In this document: one piece after another, positions 13,304 through 34,339 of the stretch
Position numbering within the stretch: the first letter of the stretch is position 1
Layout: the number at the start of each line of letters is the position of its first letter
Origin: Centroberyx gerrardi
Taxonomy: Eukaryota; Chordata; Actinopteri; Beryciformes; Berycidae
Direction of reading: 5' to 3'
DNA: 64,000 nt
Assembly (NCBI RefSeq): GCF_048128805.1
Contig: NC_136013.1
Coordinates: forward strand, 6,518,102 to 6,582,101
Program-made: the position numbers and the translations under genes
Notes under the pieces: generated by a model
What the model was told of the DNA's origin: nothing
Seen by the model: only the letters and a program-made list of their open reading frames with translations
The model's database searches: none

Positions 13304-16300
13304 TTAAGTGGCAGCTGTCAGCCTGAGTGTCCAGGCCCACTGGCACGGCATCTGACTGCAGGACAGCTGAGGCAGGAGAACCCGCAGGCCGCCGGGCTTT
13401 ACAGGCTCCCACCTCACAGACCCGTGACCCAGCAGCACCAGCTTTTATAGAACAACGAAAGCAACACACAAGCTGAGTTGACATGGGGAAAAATAAAGAA
13501 ATTCTCCAAGAACTAGACAGTCAAAAAAACGTAATTCCCAAGATGGAACGTGGTTATTGGAATTTCTACTAGGGTAGACCAGTTTTCTGATATATCAGGC
13601 CGATATTGTCCTTTTATTATCATGTTGTCATATTTGACTTTCCCAGTGGTAGATACTAGGGTTAGACTGATATGTTGATATGCTGATATATTGGAACAAT
13701 ATTGGCTTTTTATTAAATATCAGATATCAGCCAGTCATGTGGTCATGTGAGGTGTCATCCACCTCCGATATGATAAAGGTTCCTCCCTGATGACAGCTAC
13801 AGAAAAACAGCCTGTAAAAGCATGTGATGTGGTTAAGTCATGCCTCACCTGAGTCTCTCCTTCAGTAACCACAGGGTCATGCAGAATCACAGATCCGTCA
13901 CTCGGCCACTCAAGCAAAATGGCAAAGATAGACTTTTCCTGCGGTCTGTACGTGTACCTGTAGAAAATGAATCCCATTTGTGAGCTTTCTATCTATTCAA
14001 CAATATGTAGGCTGCTGTATGAGCATGCGGAAAATATAATTAATGATATCTGATCTTCTTATGATACTATCTTTTATAACAGGCATGAAGTTAACAGGAT
14101 TTATAAAACTGAGGAAGCCTTGGTACATAAATTGTGTACACATGAATTAGTGATGTGCAATCGAGGTGTGAAGAATCAGTTGGTGGAAACCCCTCGAGCC
14201 ACTAGATAGTAGTGACTTAAATCTTACTTTCCATCTAAAGGACCGTTTCTTCACTCTGTTCCAATGGAGGATCTTAAAAACAGGATATTTGGAATAAAGA
14301 GAAAATATATTTTGATGTATACTGTAAATTTCCTAACATCTAGAGGCTGGCGATGGAAACGAGTGTAAGCTACAATCATTGTGATACATCTCATGTGTTT
14401 GTCGCTCTGTTTGTATCTCCTCCGATCCAAGTAAACCAAACGTCGCTGCTGCAAAGTATCGATTCTTGCTGCACACCAAATCTCTAGAAAAAGTTCCTTT
14501 ATTTTACATGAGATAAAAAAAAGAGTAAAATAAGGGAACTTTTTCTAGAGATTTGGTGTGTGGCAAGAATGTGCCACACACAGTGGCGCGGGGGCTTATC
14601 AATTTTTCATGATGTAATGTCGGCACAAACGCGAATGAGCACCCACCAGACGTTGGAGGTGACGGTGTCGTTCTGAACCCTCCAGGCCGTGGTGTTGTAG
14701 ATCGCCTCCCCGTTCACCTTCAGCCACTGGCCCATCTGCCTCAGACGCTCCTCGAAGATCGGGGCAATCCTTCCATCGTGCGTGGGACCGATGTTCATCA
14801 GCAGGTTTCCCCCACAGGACACAGTCTCTACCAACATCTGGGACGCACAGGCAGCTCACAGTTAAAGGTGCTATACTGTATGTGTCGCATTTTCACATCA
14901 ATAAATCATTACCACATTCATTTTGAGACATTAGTATCATTTATGTGAACAAACGAGACCATCGCTGAGAGGATTGGCAGCCTCTACTGGTTTCTACGCT
15001 GCATTTTATATTGTGTGCCACCGGGTTTGAATTTCGCGCAGAACTCCTGGACTGCAATTAATAATTTAATTTTCCAGTGCAAAATTGTGGCAAGTGGCAA
15101 CATCCCCTTTATGAAAGGAAGCAATGAATGAAGTTTATAGGAAATCTTAATTTTGGGAAACACTAGCACTAACAATACCACTGGCATGAGATAGAGGCTT
15201 GACCATGATCTCATTTGTTTATGGTAATCATCACGTCATCAAGTCATCACAATTAATTTGACAGTGATATTATTAATGTAACACCTTTGACATGTGGAAA
15301 AGATTTCTTCTGTCTGTGTACGAGTTTCATATTAACACGAGAGAAACAACACACTCAATTGTAATGCTTAACTTAAATTTGATGCATGACTGCTAGATCC
15401 TCATAAACAGCGTAATAATAAAACTGTTGAATGTTGTAAAAAGATGAATGACATTCCTCATGCACAATGAGGAAGGGCTCTCCCTGAAACATCTGTACAT
15501 TAAACATTTCACTAACAAGGTCATGGTGAGCAAAATATTCTTTTCTGTTATTAAGACTGTCTGATTCCATTTCACACTGAGAGGTAATAAAATACACTGA
15601 GCCATCATGTGGATTATTATTATGATCATTTTGAGTTCAATTTTCAGTTTATCTCAGTCATTTAATTACACTACATGAGTTGATTTAGATGGATCAGTTG
15701 AACATAAAACAGTTTACAGGTTAATCATATTTCCAGCTCTCACCGCCACAAGCTGCTCGATGGTGAGGTAATCTCTGAGTGGAGCGTTGCGTCTGTAGCC
15801 CCAGGACTTGGTGTCGATGGTCATGCAGTTTTCCCATTTGTGTTTGAGCAGGTGTCCAGGCTGGTAGCGATCAGCACAGGTGTAATATCCTCCGTGGGTG
15901 CAGATGGAGCCGTAGCCCCACCGATCATTTGTCACCACCGTCTCTCGCACCGGGCTGCAGGAGAACAAACACTTTTCATTCACAGTTTTTTATTTTATCA
16001 ATGACGACAAACAGGTGAACATCATGCTGACCATGGAAGTGATGACGCAAAACAGTAGAATGAAAACAATCACCAATGAATTCAGCTGTTTTTTCATCAC
16101 CTGTCATTATAGAGCCAGGCTAGGAACCCGGTGCTGTTCCAGTACTTGTCAGGTGCGTCTCCATCCCCGTCGGACCACAGCACCTCCGGTTTGTACTTGG
16201 TGACGATCTCGTAAAGCTCCGGCAGAGTTTTAGTGGTAGGAAAGTAGTCGGTGGTGAAGACGTTGGCGGCGTCCTGTTCGAAGAGCGGGTTGAACCACTC

Positions 16301-18123
16301 GAAGAGGGAGTGATACAGCCCCAGACGCAGGTCACTGTGAGCACGAAGGGCGCTCGCCATTTCCCCCACCAGGTCTCTCTTCGGCCCAACATCCACGGCG
16401 TTCCAGTTCCAGGAGTTTTTGGAGCCCCATAGTGTGAAACCTGAGAAAAACATAGAGAACACAATACAGATCCGGTGTGTCTCGATGGCTATGGCACTGC
16501 AAGGGTCAGGGATTTACAAATGCACTAGTATGCACAAGTATGCACTTATGGCACTGTCTGGCACTTTGAATAAGCATCCATCTTACTGGCAGTGTTATGT
16601 TGTACCAGGAAACTGCCAAAGATATAAAGGCTCATTCACATCTAGAACAATAACAATAAAGATAAATGTAAACTACAATGATACCTTGTTGAATTTGATT
16701 GGTTGAAAATGTTTTACCCAAAAAAATCGCTCTGAGATTAAACCAAAAATATAGTTATAGTTTTTTTTATAGTTTGTACTGGGAAAAACAGACACTGTAT
16801 CTAATTAGAACGATTACATTTTTTCATTGGAAACAGTTATAGTTATCTTTATAGTTATTGTTCTAGATGTTAATGGGCCTTAAACTAATCCTGAGTCTCA
16901 TTGCCAATAAAGTAACCAGGCCTGAAACAAGCAATACATGCATACTGAAAACGGAATGTAGGCCGAAACGCACTAAAGGGCATCTGCTCATACTGTACCT
17001 TCATGGTGTTTTGTGGTTAGGACGATATACTTTGCTCCTGATGAGGCGAAGATGTCTGTCCATTCCTCAGCGTCAAAGAACTCAGCGGTGAACTGTGGTG
17101 CAAAGTCTTGGTACGTGAAGTCTGGAGGATAATTCTTCTGCATGAAGTCGACATATGGCTTCATTTTTTGCTTCTGCCAGTACCACCTAGAACAGAAAAA
17201 AAAATGCAATATGGGGTAGGGGGAGAATGGGGTAAGATGAGCCAAATTTGTATGCTATTGCCTATGTATACTTAAGTTTGTTGAGAAAATGTAGGACCCA
17301 CAACAACTATGCTCCACTACACCTTTATCAAGAAAGTATAAATAAAATAGACAACAGTCCTATGTTTTCTCTTTATGATCTTTTTTTAAAACCCAGCACC
17401 TGAAAACAGCATGTGCATATAATTACTACTGGTTATACTTAAGGTTGTTAGTCATCCAAAGGTAAGTAAATCATTTTCTGTAACTAATACAGTTTTAGAG
17501 TATGACACATAAATGAACGACCTTTTGGCTCTCATTACCCCAGGGTAGAGTAGGTTGAGAATAGGGACAGAGCCAGTTGAGCCCATTGGGGTAGATGATA
17601 CACGTAATTTAATCAGTAATTTTCTGACCATATTGTACTTTATAAAGCCCCAAACTAATATATCATAGGCCAAATAATATCAAATATATGTACTTCCATT
17701 TAGATTCAAAAATCAGGACATCTTTAGTTTAATGAAATCACTAGATGAAGCAAACATTTGATTCTTTGACCTGGATCTCTTTCTACTTTCTCCAAACACT
17801 CTCCTCCATCACAGAATCGGTTAAATTAATTATTATGGGCTCAATTTACCCCGTTCTCCCCTATTCTGCACAGTTGAAATCACCTCATCAAAATGTTATG
17901 ATCACTATGAATTTGTAAAAGTTTACCAAAACCACTCGCTGCCAAAGCTCGGCACAGAGAAGACTCCCCAGTGGATGAAGATGCCAAACTTGGCCTGGTC
18001 ATACCACTCAGGCAACGGTCGGGAGTCGATGGATTGCCAGTTAGGTTCATATTGACATCTACCGGTGCTGATCATCAGTATCGATACGACTAGAGAAGCA
18101 GCGATTAAACCTCGCACCACCAT
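13304..18123 (-). CDS. fuca2: Plasma alpha-L-fucosidase (GH29), complete
   Basis: FUCA2 is a secreted/lysosomal glycoside hydrolase family 29 enzyme that removes alpha-L-fucose from glycoconjugates. Seven minus-strand exons join in phase: 18123-17927, 17186-16999, 16440-16101, 15954-15744, 14837-14647, 13957-13849 and 13441-13304, giving 457 residues (human about 467). The N-terminus ([20 protein letters not shown]) is a signal peptide. Catalytic-domain hallmarks are [27 protein letters not shown], and LWSDGDG with the GH29 nucleophile Asp at about 219. [13 protein letters not shown] and [11 protein letters not shown] follow, and a C-terminal beta domain ends in QMPCQWAW. The motif [10 protein letters not shown] and the final exon favour FUCA2 over FUCA1. 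The last exon (VLLGHG to TAAT-stop) lies in a frame that a longer unrelated open frame overlaps. The gene is divergent from tatdn3, with 349 bp between start codons. Confidence 0.95.
13560..13745. repeat. Dispersed repeat (GATAT-rich, 'TAGGGTTAGACTGATAT' type)
   Basis: This intronic copy in fuca2 shares wording with other places in the window, for example CTTTCCCAG(T/C)GGTAGA near 13638 and 22687. It contains many GATAT words, typical of a short teleost DNA-transposon family. Ends are not clear. Confidence 0.45.
14462..14570. mobile_element. Near-perfect 46-bp-arm palindrome (foldback MITE)
   Basis: The left arm 14462-14507 and right arm 14525-14570 are inverted copies with only a few mismatches and a 17-bp loop. 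Arms begin ATTCTTGC and carry CACACCAAATCTCTAGAAAA. The element lies in the fuca2 intron between exons 14647 and 13957, so it would form a long hairpin in the primary transcript. Confidence 0.8.
17219..17861. mobile_element. Non-autonomous TA-duplicating DNA transposon (GGGGTAAGATGAGCC family)
   Basis: This 643-bp element in the first fuca2 intron has inverted ends (left GGGGGAGAATGGGGTAAGAT, right complement of GGGGAGAACGGGGTAAATTG) flanked by TA, as in Tc1/mariner-type insertions. A related copy lies at about 62478-63080 in slc5a6, sharing the interior text ACAGTTTTAGAGTATGAC(A/G)CATAA in variant form. No transposase is present. Confidence 0.7.
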
Positions 18124-18472
18124 TTTCCTTACGAAATCAACAAATGCATCAGAGGACGTGCAGGATATCACATGATGAAGCGAAAATGACACTAAAACAT
18201 CAGGCACAAGACACAAGAGGGGACTATACAAAGGGAATACGGTGGGAGTGGACTTGACTTTATAAACAAGGAAGTTAACGGCTTCTTGGTTCGTTGGGAA
18301 TGTTTGATTTTCGTTCTCATCGGGTGATTCGCTGGTAGAGTTAACCAATCAGACTGAAGAAAACTCCGCTCACCCGGGCTACGCTGCGTTCCAGATCTCG
18401 CGCTCCAACTTCACACATGCGCAGGACGCCCTTTCCCAACTGGCTAATGTTTTGAACCGCACATTTGTCCAC
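18124..18472. promoter_or_regulatory. Bidirectional fuca2/tatdn3 promoter region
   Basis: Only 349 bp separate the divergent start codons. The interval has a CCAAT box (TTAACCAATCAGA, 18341-18353) and an NRF1-like CATGCGCAGGACGC near 18415-18428, but no obvious TATA box. Shared-promoter use is inferred from spacing and motifs. Confidence 0.55.
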
Positions 18473-21429
18473 ATGCATGGCTACGTTGACTGCCACTGTC
18501 ATATCTCTGCGGGGGATTTTGACAAGGTATGACCACACTTTATACGTATGCCTACAGGTAAGTATATTATCTTTGAAATAACGTATGTGGTGTAAACGTT
18601 TCTTCTTCTCTTTGTCAGGATATAGACGAGGTGATTGAGAATTCAAAAAAGGTAAGCTACGTTAGCTAGTAGTAGTAGTCACCATGCAGGCTAATGTTTA
18701 CTACAGATGGTTAATTCCTTTGCTTCATTCCTTAGGCTGGACTGTTGGCTCTGTTAGCTGTGGCCGAGCATGCTGGGGAATTTGATAAGATCATTCAGTT
18801 GTCACAGAGGTAACTCTCAACTGGAATAGCCTGATTTGTGATCTGCTACATTACTTTTGTCAGCTTTAACCTACTTTTCACTTACTTGTCAGGTTTCCAG
18901 GTTTTATTTTCCCTTGTTTAGGAGTCCACCCTGTTCAAGAGGTATCCCCGGAGCAGCAGAGGGGGGCTTCTCTCCAGGTAGGGATGCTCTTTACAGTTCA
19001 CTGGATTATTTATGGCTTCTGCAATGTTATAGTCTCATGAGCCAGTTCAGTTTTACACTATTACAGTCAGTTTACTGCAGAGGAATAAAGGACTGTTTCT
19101 TCTTTCTCTTATGCAGGATCTAGATGCTGCTTTACCCATCATAGAGAAATACAAGGAGCACCTTGTGGCTATCGGGGAGGTAAAGATTCACTATCACTGT
19201 CTGATGTGACTTTATCTGGGATTTCTTCTCTGCACACCCTGTTGTGAGGCTGAAGATCCCACGTCTGTTACATTTAGCTTGTTTGTTTCCCCATCTGTTA
19301 ACAGGTGGGCTTGGATTTCACCCCCAGATATGTCAGCAACGAGACCGATAAAGAGAGCCAAAGGCAGGTGCTCATCCGTCAAGCAGAGATAGCCAAGCAT
19401 CTGGATCTTCCACTGTGAGTCATATAACTGATATAAACTAGTATCCGAGGGTGGAAGTTATTTCTTTAATGTCACACTGCTGCTGCTGTAGAATGTTTAC
19501 TGTGATTTATTATGAATGTTTTGTGGTTAATGTCAAAAAAAACAAAAACAGTTCCAAATCAAACGAGGCTGCAATTTTCCATCAGAGGATAATTTTTTGA
19601 ACAGCGTCCTAAACAATGTATTCTGACATCATGCTGAATCCCTGTCCTACAAATCAAGCTGAACAATGGAAGAAATCCCTCATTAAATTCAAAATTCATA
19701 AATCTTAATATTTATAGTCTAAAAAGTATCTGGCATTTTTTCCAGTGCTTACAGAGACATTAAGCAGAAAAATAACTATGTCCACATGTATCACAATTGC
19801 AGCAAATATGTTTTTTTAAATCAATATGATGAAATCCTCCAAAGACATCGTTTACCCCCAAGCCAACAGAGTCCATAATATTTGTTTTGTGTGTTATTGT
19901 TAGAAATGTTCATTCAAGATCAGCAGGAAGACCCACCATCCACCTCCTGAAGGAGCAAGGTAAACCGCATGGATCACATTCACAATATGCCTATGGTCAA
20001 AAGCTGTTCACTTAAATATCTGAGAAGTAAACTGCAGTGCCTCTGAAACGACACTAGGGGTCGAGAAAGTCCTGCTTCATGCTTTTGACGGGAAACCCTC
20101 TGTTGCCATGGAGGGAGTGAAGGCCGGATATTTCTTTTCTATTCCACCATCCATCATAAGGAGTGAACAGGTACAGAAGACAGCTTAATGTTTTTTTAAA
20201 TTTAGACTGTCTTATGAACCAAACTGCTTTAACCTTCCTCTCAGTAACACAACAAAGACAGTACATTCTCTCCATCCTTCACTTTTTCCATCTTTGAAAC
20301 TACACACACTACCGCACCCTCACTTTCCCTATAATTTAATTTTCTGTCAGGAATTTATTTTACTCCTTTTTGTTGTAATTTATGCATTTTGTTGTTGTTG
20401 TACATGTTCTTCCCTGTTGAGTTTTGTTGTCATTTAACCTCCGTTATCCAATTCAGTTTTGGCTTTGTTATGTTATTTTTTCATTTTCTTTTTTACATTT
20501 TGGTTCGATGTTTTTATAACTGCTTTGGGTTTTTTTTATTTCCCCTACACAATTTGCAATTTTCTGTCTCCTCTTTCTATATTTGATCATTGATATGTGC
20601 AGCTAAATAGACAAACCAAAACTCTGTGATATGACAGTACCAACATAAGTTACAAAGCAGTATAGTATGAAATATCTTCTTTGTTTGTATGCAAGCATTT
20701 ACAGTTCAACTAAAACTGTCAGGTCTCTTTAGACAGCACCAACATGTTGACTTTGTTTTCATTGGTTGGCATTATCAACATCAAATGTTAATGATTGATG
20801 ATGATTTCTTTGTGTATTTTCCACTAAGAAGCAGAAACTTGTGAAACAGTTGCCGTTAGAGAATATCTGTCTCGAAACAGATTCACCTGCTCTGGGTCCA
20901 GAAAAACAGGTAAAGTGTTTTTTGTTTTTTTTTGTTGTTTGTTTTTTCATAAATCAAATAAATGTGCTGTTTTCTGGTGCTGTAGTCCATATGGATGATA
21001 CAGAACTATATGGTTATGATAACTCATTATTCCATGTTTCTTTTCAGTTGTAGTTTTAGTTTGTCATCTCAGTGTTTTTTGTTTTTTGAGGTAGATGTTT
21101 GTGTAAGCTCCATGGGTTTTGGTTTTCTCTCGCCTGCACTTCTTTTGTTCTGTCTGTGTTATATAATTTTTTACATGAAACTAAAAAAAACGAATCTTAC
21201 AAATCTCACAAGTTAGTGTCTTGAAAAATGCCTTTCATTCTATGCACACTCGCATCACACTCCTCTTCTGAATCCTAACCTGCAGGTCAGAAATGAGCCC
21301 AGAAACATCTCGGTCTCAGCTGAGTACATCAGTAAGATCAAAGGTCTGCCGCTGGAGAAGGTGATGGAGGCGACGACACAGAACGCTCTGCGACTCTTCC
21401 CCAAACTCAAGTCAGCCATCAGACCCTGA
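18473..21429 (+). CDS. tatdn3: TatD-type metal-dependent deoxyribonuclease TATDN3, complete
   Basis: TATDN3 belongs to the TatD family of metal-dependent (amidohydrolase-fold) DNases. Ten plus-strand exons join in phase: 18473-18526, 18619-18651, 18736-18809, 18893-18977, 19117-19179, 19305-19414, 19904-19959, 20058-20170, 20829-20909 and 21286-21429. They give 270 residues (human 274). Metal-site motifs are visible: YVDCHCHIS (first HxH), IGEVGLDF (Glu ligand), [10 protein letters not shown] (His), LLHAFDG (His) and [12 protein letters not shown] (Asp). The start is MHGYVDCH, the first ATG in frame after the promoter. Two overlapping AATAAA signals lie at 21687-21696, about 260 bp past the stop. 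I see no disruption. Confidence 0.95.
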
Positions 21430-21696
21430 CACAGACTTGGAAGACTGTCTCTTTCATCTTATAGTAGAGAATTATCTTTAATTATATGCCAAAACATTTC
21501 TGTAACCATGCTGTATTTTTTTATTAACTAAATATGTGACTCTGGTAGAGCCAGGATGCTCTAATACAGCTGAAAAGTCAATAGATAAGCCATATAATAA
21601 AAAGCTAAACCACCTGTACATTGAGGATATAAGTCTAATCGACCACTGAGGGACATTTCTTTTCCAACTACATTCAAGATATCTGAAATAAATAAA

Positions 21697-23040
21697 GATA
21701 ATGAGATAATCATTAAAGACCTGTTGACAAATTGTAGTTAATTCCTTCATCTTTTCACAAACCTCTTGTCAAATGGAATGACAATGGTTTGGGGTTTTGT
21801 TTTATAACTTTCAAATTACAATCAATACAATGCCAAAGTCAGCCATGGTGACACCTAACTCATTAAATGTAGGCTACTTCGTTCGTAAATCGAGTAATCA
21901 TTACCTTATTTACATTGTTTTCCATTTTATATAACCCATCCACTAATCTAAGCACAGATCTGATATCAGAGGTCGGTCCATTTCCTCTGATAGAGGAGTT
22001 TGTCCAGGTTGCAGTGTTTGGTTGCATGTTGCCGCCCTTTCTTTTGGAGTAAAAGGTGTTGGCTGCAGATATGTAATAAAGTTCCTCATGAATTTCCTAT
22101 GTGGCGAGATGCCCAATAAAACAATCTCAAAAGATCAGCTGGCATAGATTCAAAGCAATGCCATCAAGTCATATCAAAGCATATCAGCCATAAAGCTGCC
22201 AGGACTAAGAGTCCTGGATCAATCACAGCTTCTTGGCTCACAGTGGTGTGGAGTGATGCTGCCTTCAGGTGCTCCTCATAAGCTCCAACTTCTGAGAATC
22301 CTCTCTTGTACAGCACCTAGTAACGTTGGTTTTGAAAGGCGCTATATAAATAAAGTTTACTTACTTACTAGTGCTGTAAATATGACTCGCTATTAACAAG
22401 ATAAACCCTTAATTAATTTATCAGTCAAAAGTTGTTTTATGTGTGTGTCAAATATTAATCAGGGAGTGAAAATAGAAACATACAACAATACTAATTATTT
22501 ACGAAGAAAAAGTATTACAGAAAAATATAAGAGTGAATGCAGTATATAAAAGTAAATATAATTACATATAACAATAAAATGCATCAATTTTACCGTCAGT
22601 TATTGACAGGCTTCCGTCATTTTTCCCTTCAAGACGCCCCCTCAGCGTCACATCAAGGCTACTCCTGTATCACATAAAATACCAACTTTCCCAGCGGTAG
22701 ACATATTGATTATATATTGGTTCAGTCTTCATTCAAAGGTCTAAAATATCCCAGAGTTTCCCCATACTATTGAACAGGTGTGGTGTGTCACCCTGCCTTC
22801 AGGAGCTTCCAACCCACCTGAAAGAATTGCATTGGGTTTCAATGGCGTTTCAGAGGCTTTTCCACCCTGACAAGAATCAAATTCTGAGCCATTTTTTGGC
22901 ATTAAAGTGGTCAGTTTTTATAAGATATTGACTATCAGCACAAAATACCAGCCTAAAAATATCGGCATCAGCCTTCCCAAAACAAACAAAAACACATATT
23001 GGTTGAACCCTAGTGGAAACAACTTTTGTTGGGTCGTTCA
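21697..23040. other. Intergenic DNA between tatdn3 and coq8a
   Basis: No gene is recognised. The stretch is AT-rich and carries dispersed repeats: a LINE-like 3' tail at 22290-22372 and a repeat of about 330 bp (22680-23015) that contains GATATT words. Parts of the latter (AAAGTGGTCAGTTTT, GATATTGACTA) recur at 24345-24375 inside coq8a. Confidence 0.5.
22290..22372 (+). repeat. LINE-like 3' tail
   Basis: The text AACGTTGGTTTTGAAAGGCG followed by CTATATAAATAAAGTT and an ACTT tandem tail is the typical 3' end of a fish non-LTR retroelement. The 5' part cannot be delimited and no coding domain remains. Confidence 0.5.
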
Positions 23041-23267
23041 TATGCGTTGTGATCGAAATTCCGCTATTACCTAAAGCACCTGAAGGCAGCATGTGTCCGG
23101 ACGTCAGGCGTCACGCCATGTGGAGCGACTGACAGGCTCTGCAGCCACTGGGGAGGTTTGTTGATACTCGGTGGAGTCGCTGAACTTTGCTTCATTGGTC
23201 CGTGTTTATTAAACCCCCCGCGGGACGGGACGGCTCCGGGAGATTTGCATGTCCTTCACTCTGCTCC

Positions 23268-23341
<74 letters not shown>

Positions 23342-23510
23342 GTAGAAGAAGAGTTTGTAAGAAATCGTGTCAAGTCAAATCAAGGTGAACGTCTACTCGT
23401 GCTGCTGTTTGACAATGCGTGTGTTCACGGTCATCTGCAGGTCGGAGCTGAGAGGACTTCTGCTGTAAAGCCGTCCGTGTCATCGATGTTATAATTACTG
23501 GAGTTTCTGA
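23040..23510 (+). promoter_or_regulatory. coq8a promoter and probable 5' UTR exon
   Basis: A GC-richer segment (CCGCGGGACGGGACGGCTCC, 23218-23237) precedes a long CT tract. It leads to a likely non-coding first exon ending at 23510, followed by the strong donor GTGAGT. The coding start comes in the next exon at 23947. Transcript start is not determinable by eye. Confidence 0.5.
23265..23338 (+). repeat. (CT)n microsatellite at the coq8a 5' end
   Basis: This is an almost pure CT dinucleotide run of about 70 bp. It lies in the probable promoter or 5' UTR of coq8a, where a GA/CT tract can influence promoter activity and is expected to vary in length between individuals. Its open frames (Ser-Leu repeats) are artefacts. 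Confidence 0.9.
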
Positions 23511-23946
23511 GTGAGTAGAACTTCAATTTCCCTCTCTGTGTCACTTTAATGTTTTATTAGCAGACAGTGCAAACAATCATAAAATCATTTACTTAATTGT
23601 TTTTTCAGGGTGTTTTTTTCCAGTGTTACTTTTTCGTGCATGTTATTCCCCTTCTGCTCTCCTTATCACACAGCCAGCCAAGTTAATATTGCACTTTAAT
23701 CTGTATTTGATCAGGCTGTTTTTTTAAGGCAAGCTACAGTGTGGCGCACATGCAGTAAAGCTCTAATCCCAGGTTTAAGACAAGCATGGGAACATAAACT
23801 GACGGTTCCTGTCACCTACATGAGGCTGAAATCCAACTTTGCACACTAAAACCATCACTGTACACCTCAAAATTTAAAACAATCTGTTGTGCAAAACAAT
23901 CACCCCCCCCCCTCCCCTTTCTGTTATTCTGGGACAGGACAGCAGC

Positions 23947-32804
<8,858 letters not shown>

Positions 32805-34339
32805 AGATGGTCACCTTGTGAGAGTGGAGTAGCGACCGGTCTCCTGAAAGCATGTTAACACTAGGATCTTCTAGCATCCTTTGTTCATTGGTTAACGATT
32901 GAACTTAACATATCTTTATTAGTAAGATTTGGGAAACGCCGTCCAGATAAAGTCCAAAGGCCAAACCTGGGCCATCGGCCGTAGGAATGTATTATGCCAG
33001 GTTTTGTGTCGAGAGTTTATTGTGATCTGATCTACTGTATAATTTATAAAAGTATATGAAAAAATAGAAAGCCCCTATAAGGAAAAATGTCTGCCTATTA
33101 AGAGCAATTTCATATTTGTGTGCCTTATATTCCAGCGCTCATATTAACTCCTCTTTGTTTGGGTGTTGTCCAGCACTCATATCCAGATTACAAATATTGG
33201 ATACACACAGCAGAACAGCATTGTTTTTCAATATTGTGTGAAGATTTTTTGAATGAATGTAAATCCCTACTGTAGTTAACCTATAGTTGTATATACTGTA
33301 TGCCTAATAATTATGTGCCTGTACGGTTTGAGGAAATATATCCCATCTGACCATGATTGTCAATTGAAATAAATTGACAGTTGCAACAACAAAGCAGCTA
33401 CACACCTTATCTTGTATTCCAGCGGCCAAGATCAAAAAACAAGTACATAAAACAAAATCTAAAAGACGATCTTCGGGCAGGACACTCCACAGTTTTAAAA
33501 TATACAATTTAAAATATACAGTATACAATATATATAATTAATTTAATGTTTATTCAACAAGTCGTGCATTAAAAACAAATTCTTATTTACACTTCCAGCA
33601 TATAAATATAACAAAATCACTTTTTTTTCTGCAGGTGTTGCAATTTTCTTTGTCTGTTCAGCCATGGTGTCTATCGCTGCTCATGCTAACCACCCAGTTC
33701 TTCTTCTATTAATTCCAAACAAACCGCTGTTGCTGCTGCTGGAAACAAGACGCAGCACTTCCTGTATCAGAGGGAAAGACATACCAGTCACCGGGTGTTT
33801 AGAACAGCAAATGTAAGAGAAAATGTCACAAATTATTACTTTAAAGCCACAGCAACGAACCTCAACCGGCTGAAATTCTGCTTCTAAGCTGTAAGAACAA
33901 ACTTAACTGTTTGTTGATGAATGAAATGGAGGTGTGAGCTTTAGACATTTAAATAAAAACTGTTATTCTCTTAGAAAACTCAAGAGAAACAGCCAAATCT
34001 TTATGGTTCGCATGAGGTTGACTTTTGTCTATCTTGATAGAAAACTCAATATTGAATGAAACAGGAACTTTCAATGCCTGAACCCCATATATGGATTTTG
34101 GAAAGTCTGCTATTTGCTGGTACACACGTTTTTATATTGGCTGCATTTACACACACTCGTGATTTTGAACTCATCGCTGCACAGTTCAAATCATTTTATG
34201 GCTTTCTAGAGAGGGAGAAACCATATGGAATTCCTCTCTGTGTGTCACAAAAATATGACATCTGTGCCACTGGGGTTAAAAATAGATTGACTTCAGTGAA
34301 CCTATCAATCTTCATCACTGTCTCGCCACACTCACTCGT
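32805..34339. other. Convergent intergenic region of coq8a and slc30a3 (3' UTRs)
   Basis: The two genes end tail-to-tail across about 1.5 kb. AATAAA for coq8a is near 33368 and a minus-strand signal (TTTATT on plus) is near 33549. Between them lies dispersed-repeat copy B (33645-33790). I see no additional gene. Confidence 0.5.
33645..33790 (+). repeat. Dispersed repeat family, copy B
   Basis: This stretch contains TATCGCTGCTCATGCTAAC and AAACAAACCGCTGTTGCTGC, shared with the copy at 30180-30280. It is shorter than copies A and C. Confidence 0.65.

Noticed and set aside
13032-13484. 150-codon minus-strand open frame at the fuca2 3' end
   Set aside because: The real coding sequence here is another frame, the fuca2 terminal exon 13441-13304 (VLLGHG to QMPCQWAW). 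The longer frame has no family resemblance.
23158-23494. Plus-strand frames with long Ser-Leu repeats
   Set aside because: They are translations of the CT microsatellite and have no start context or conserved part.
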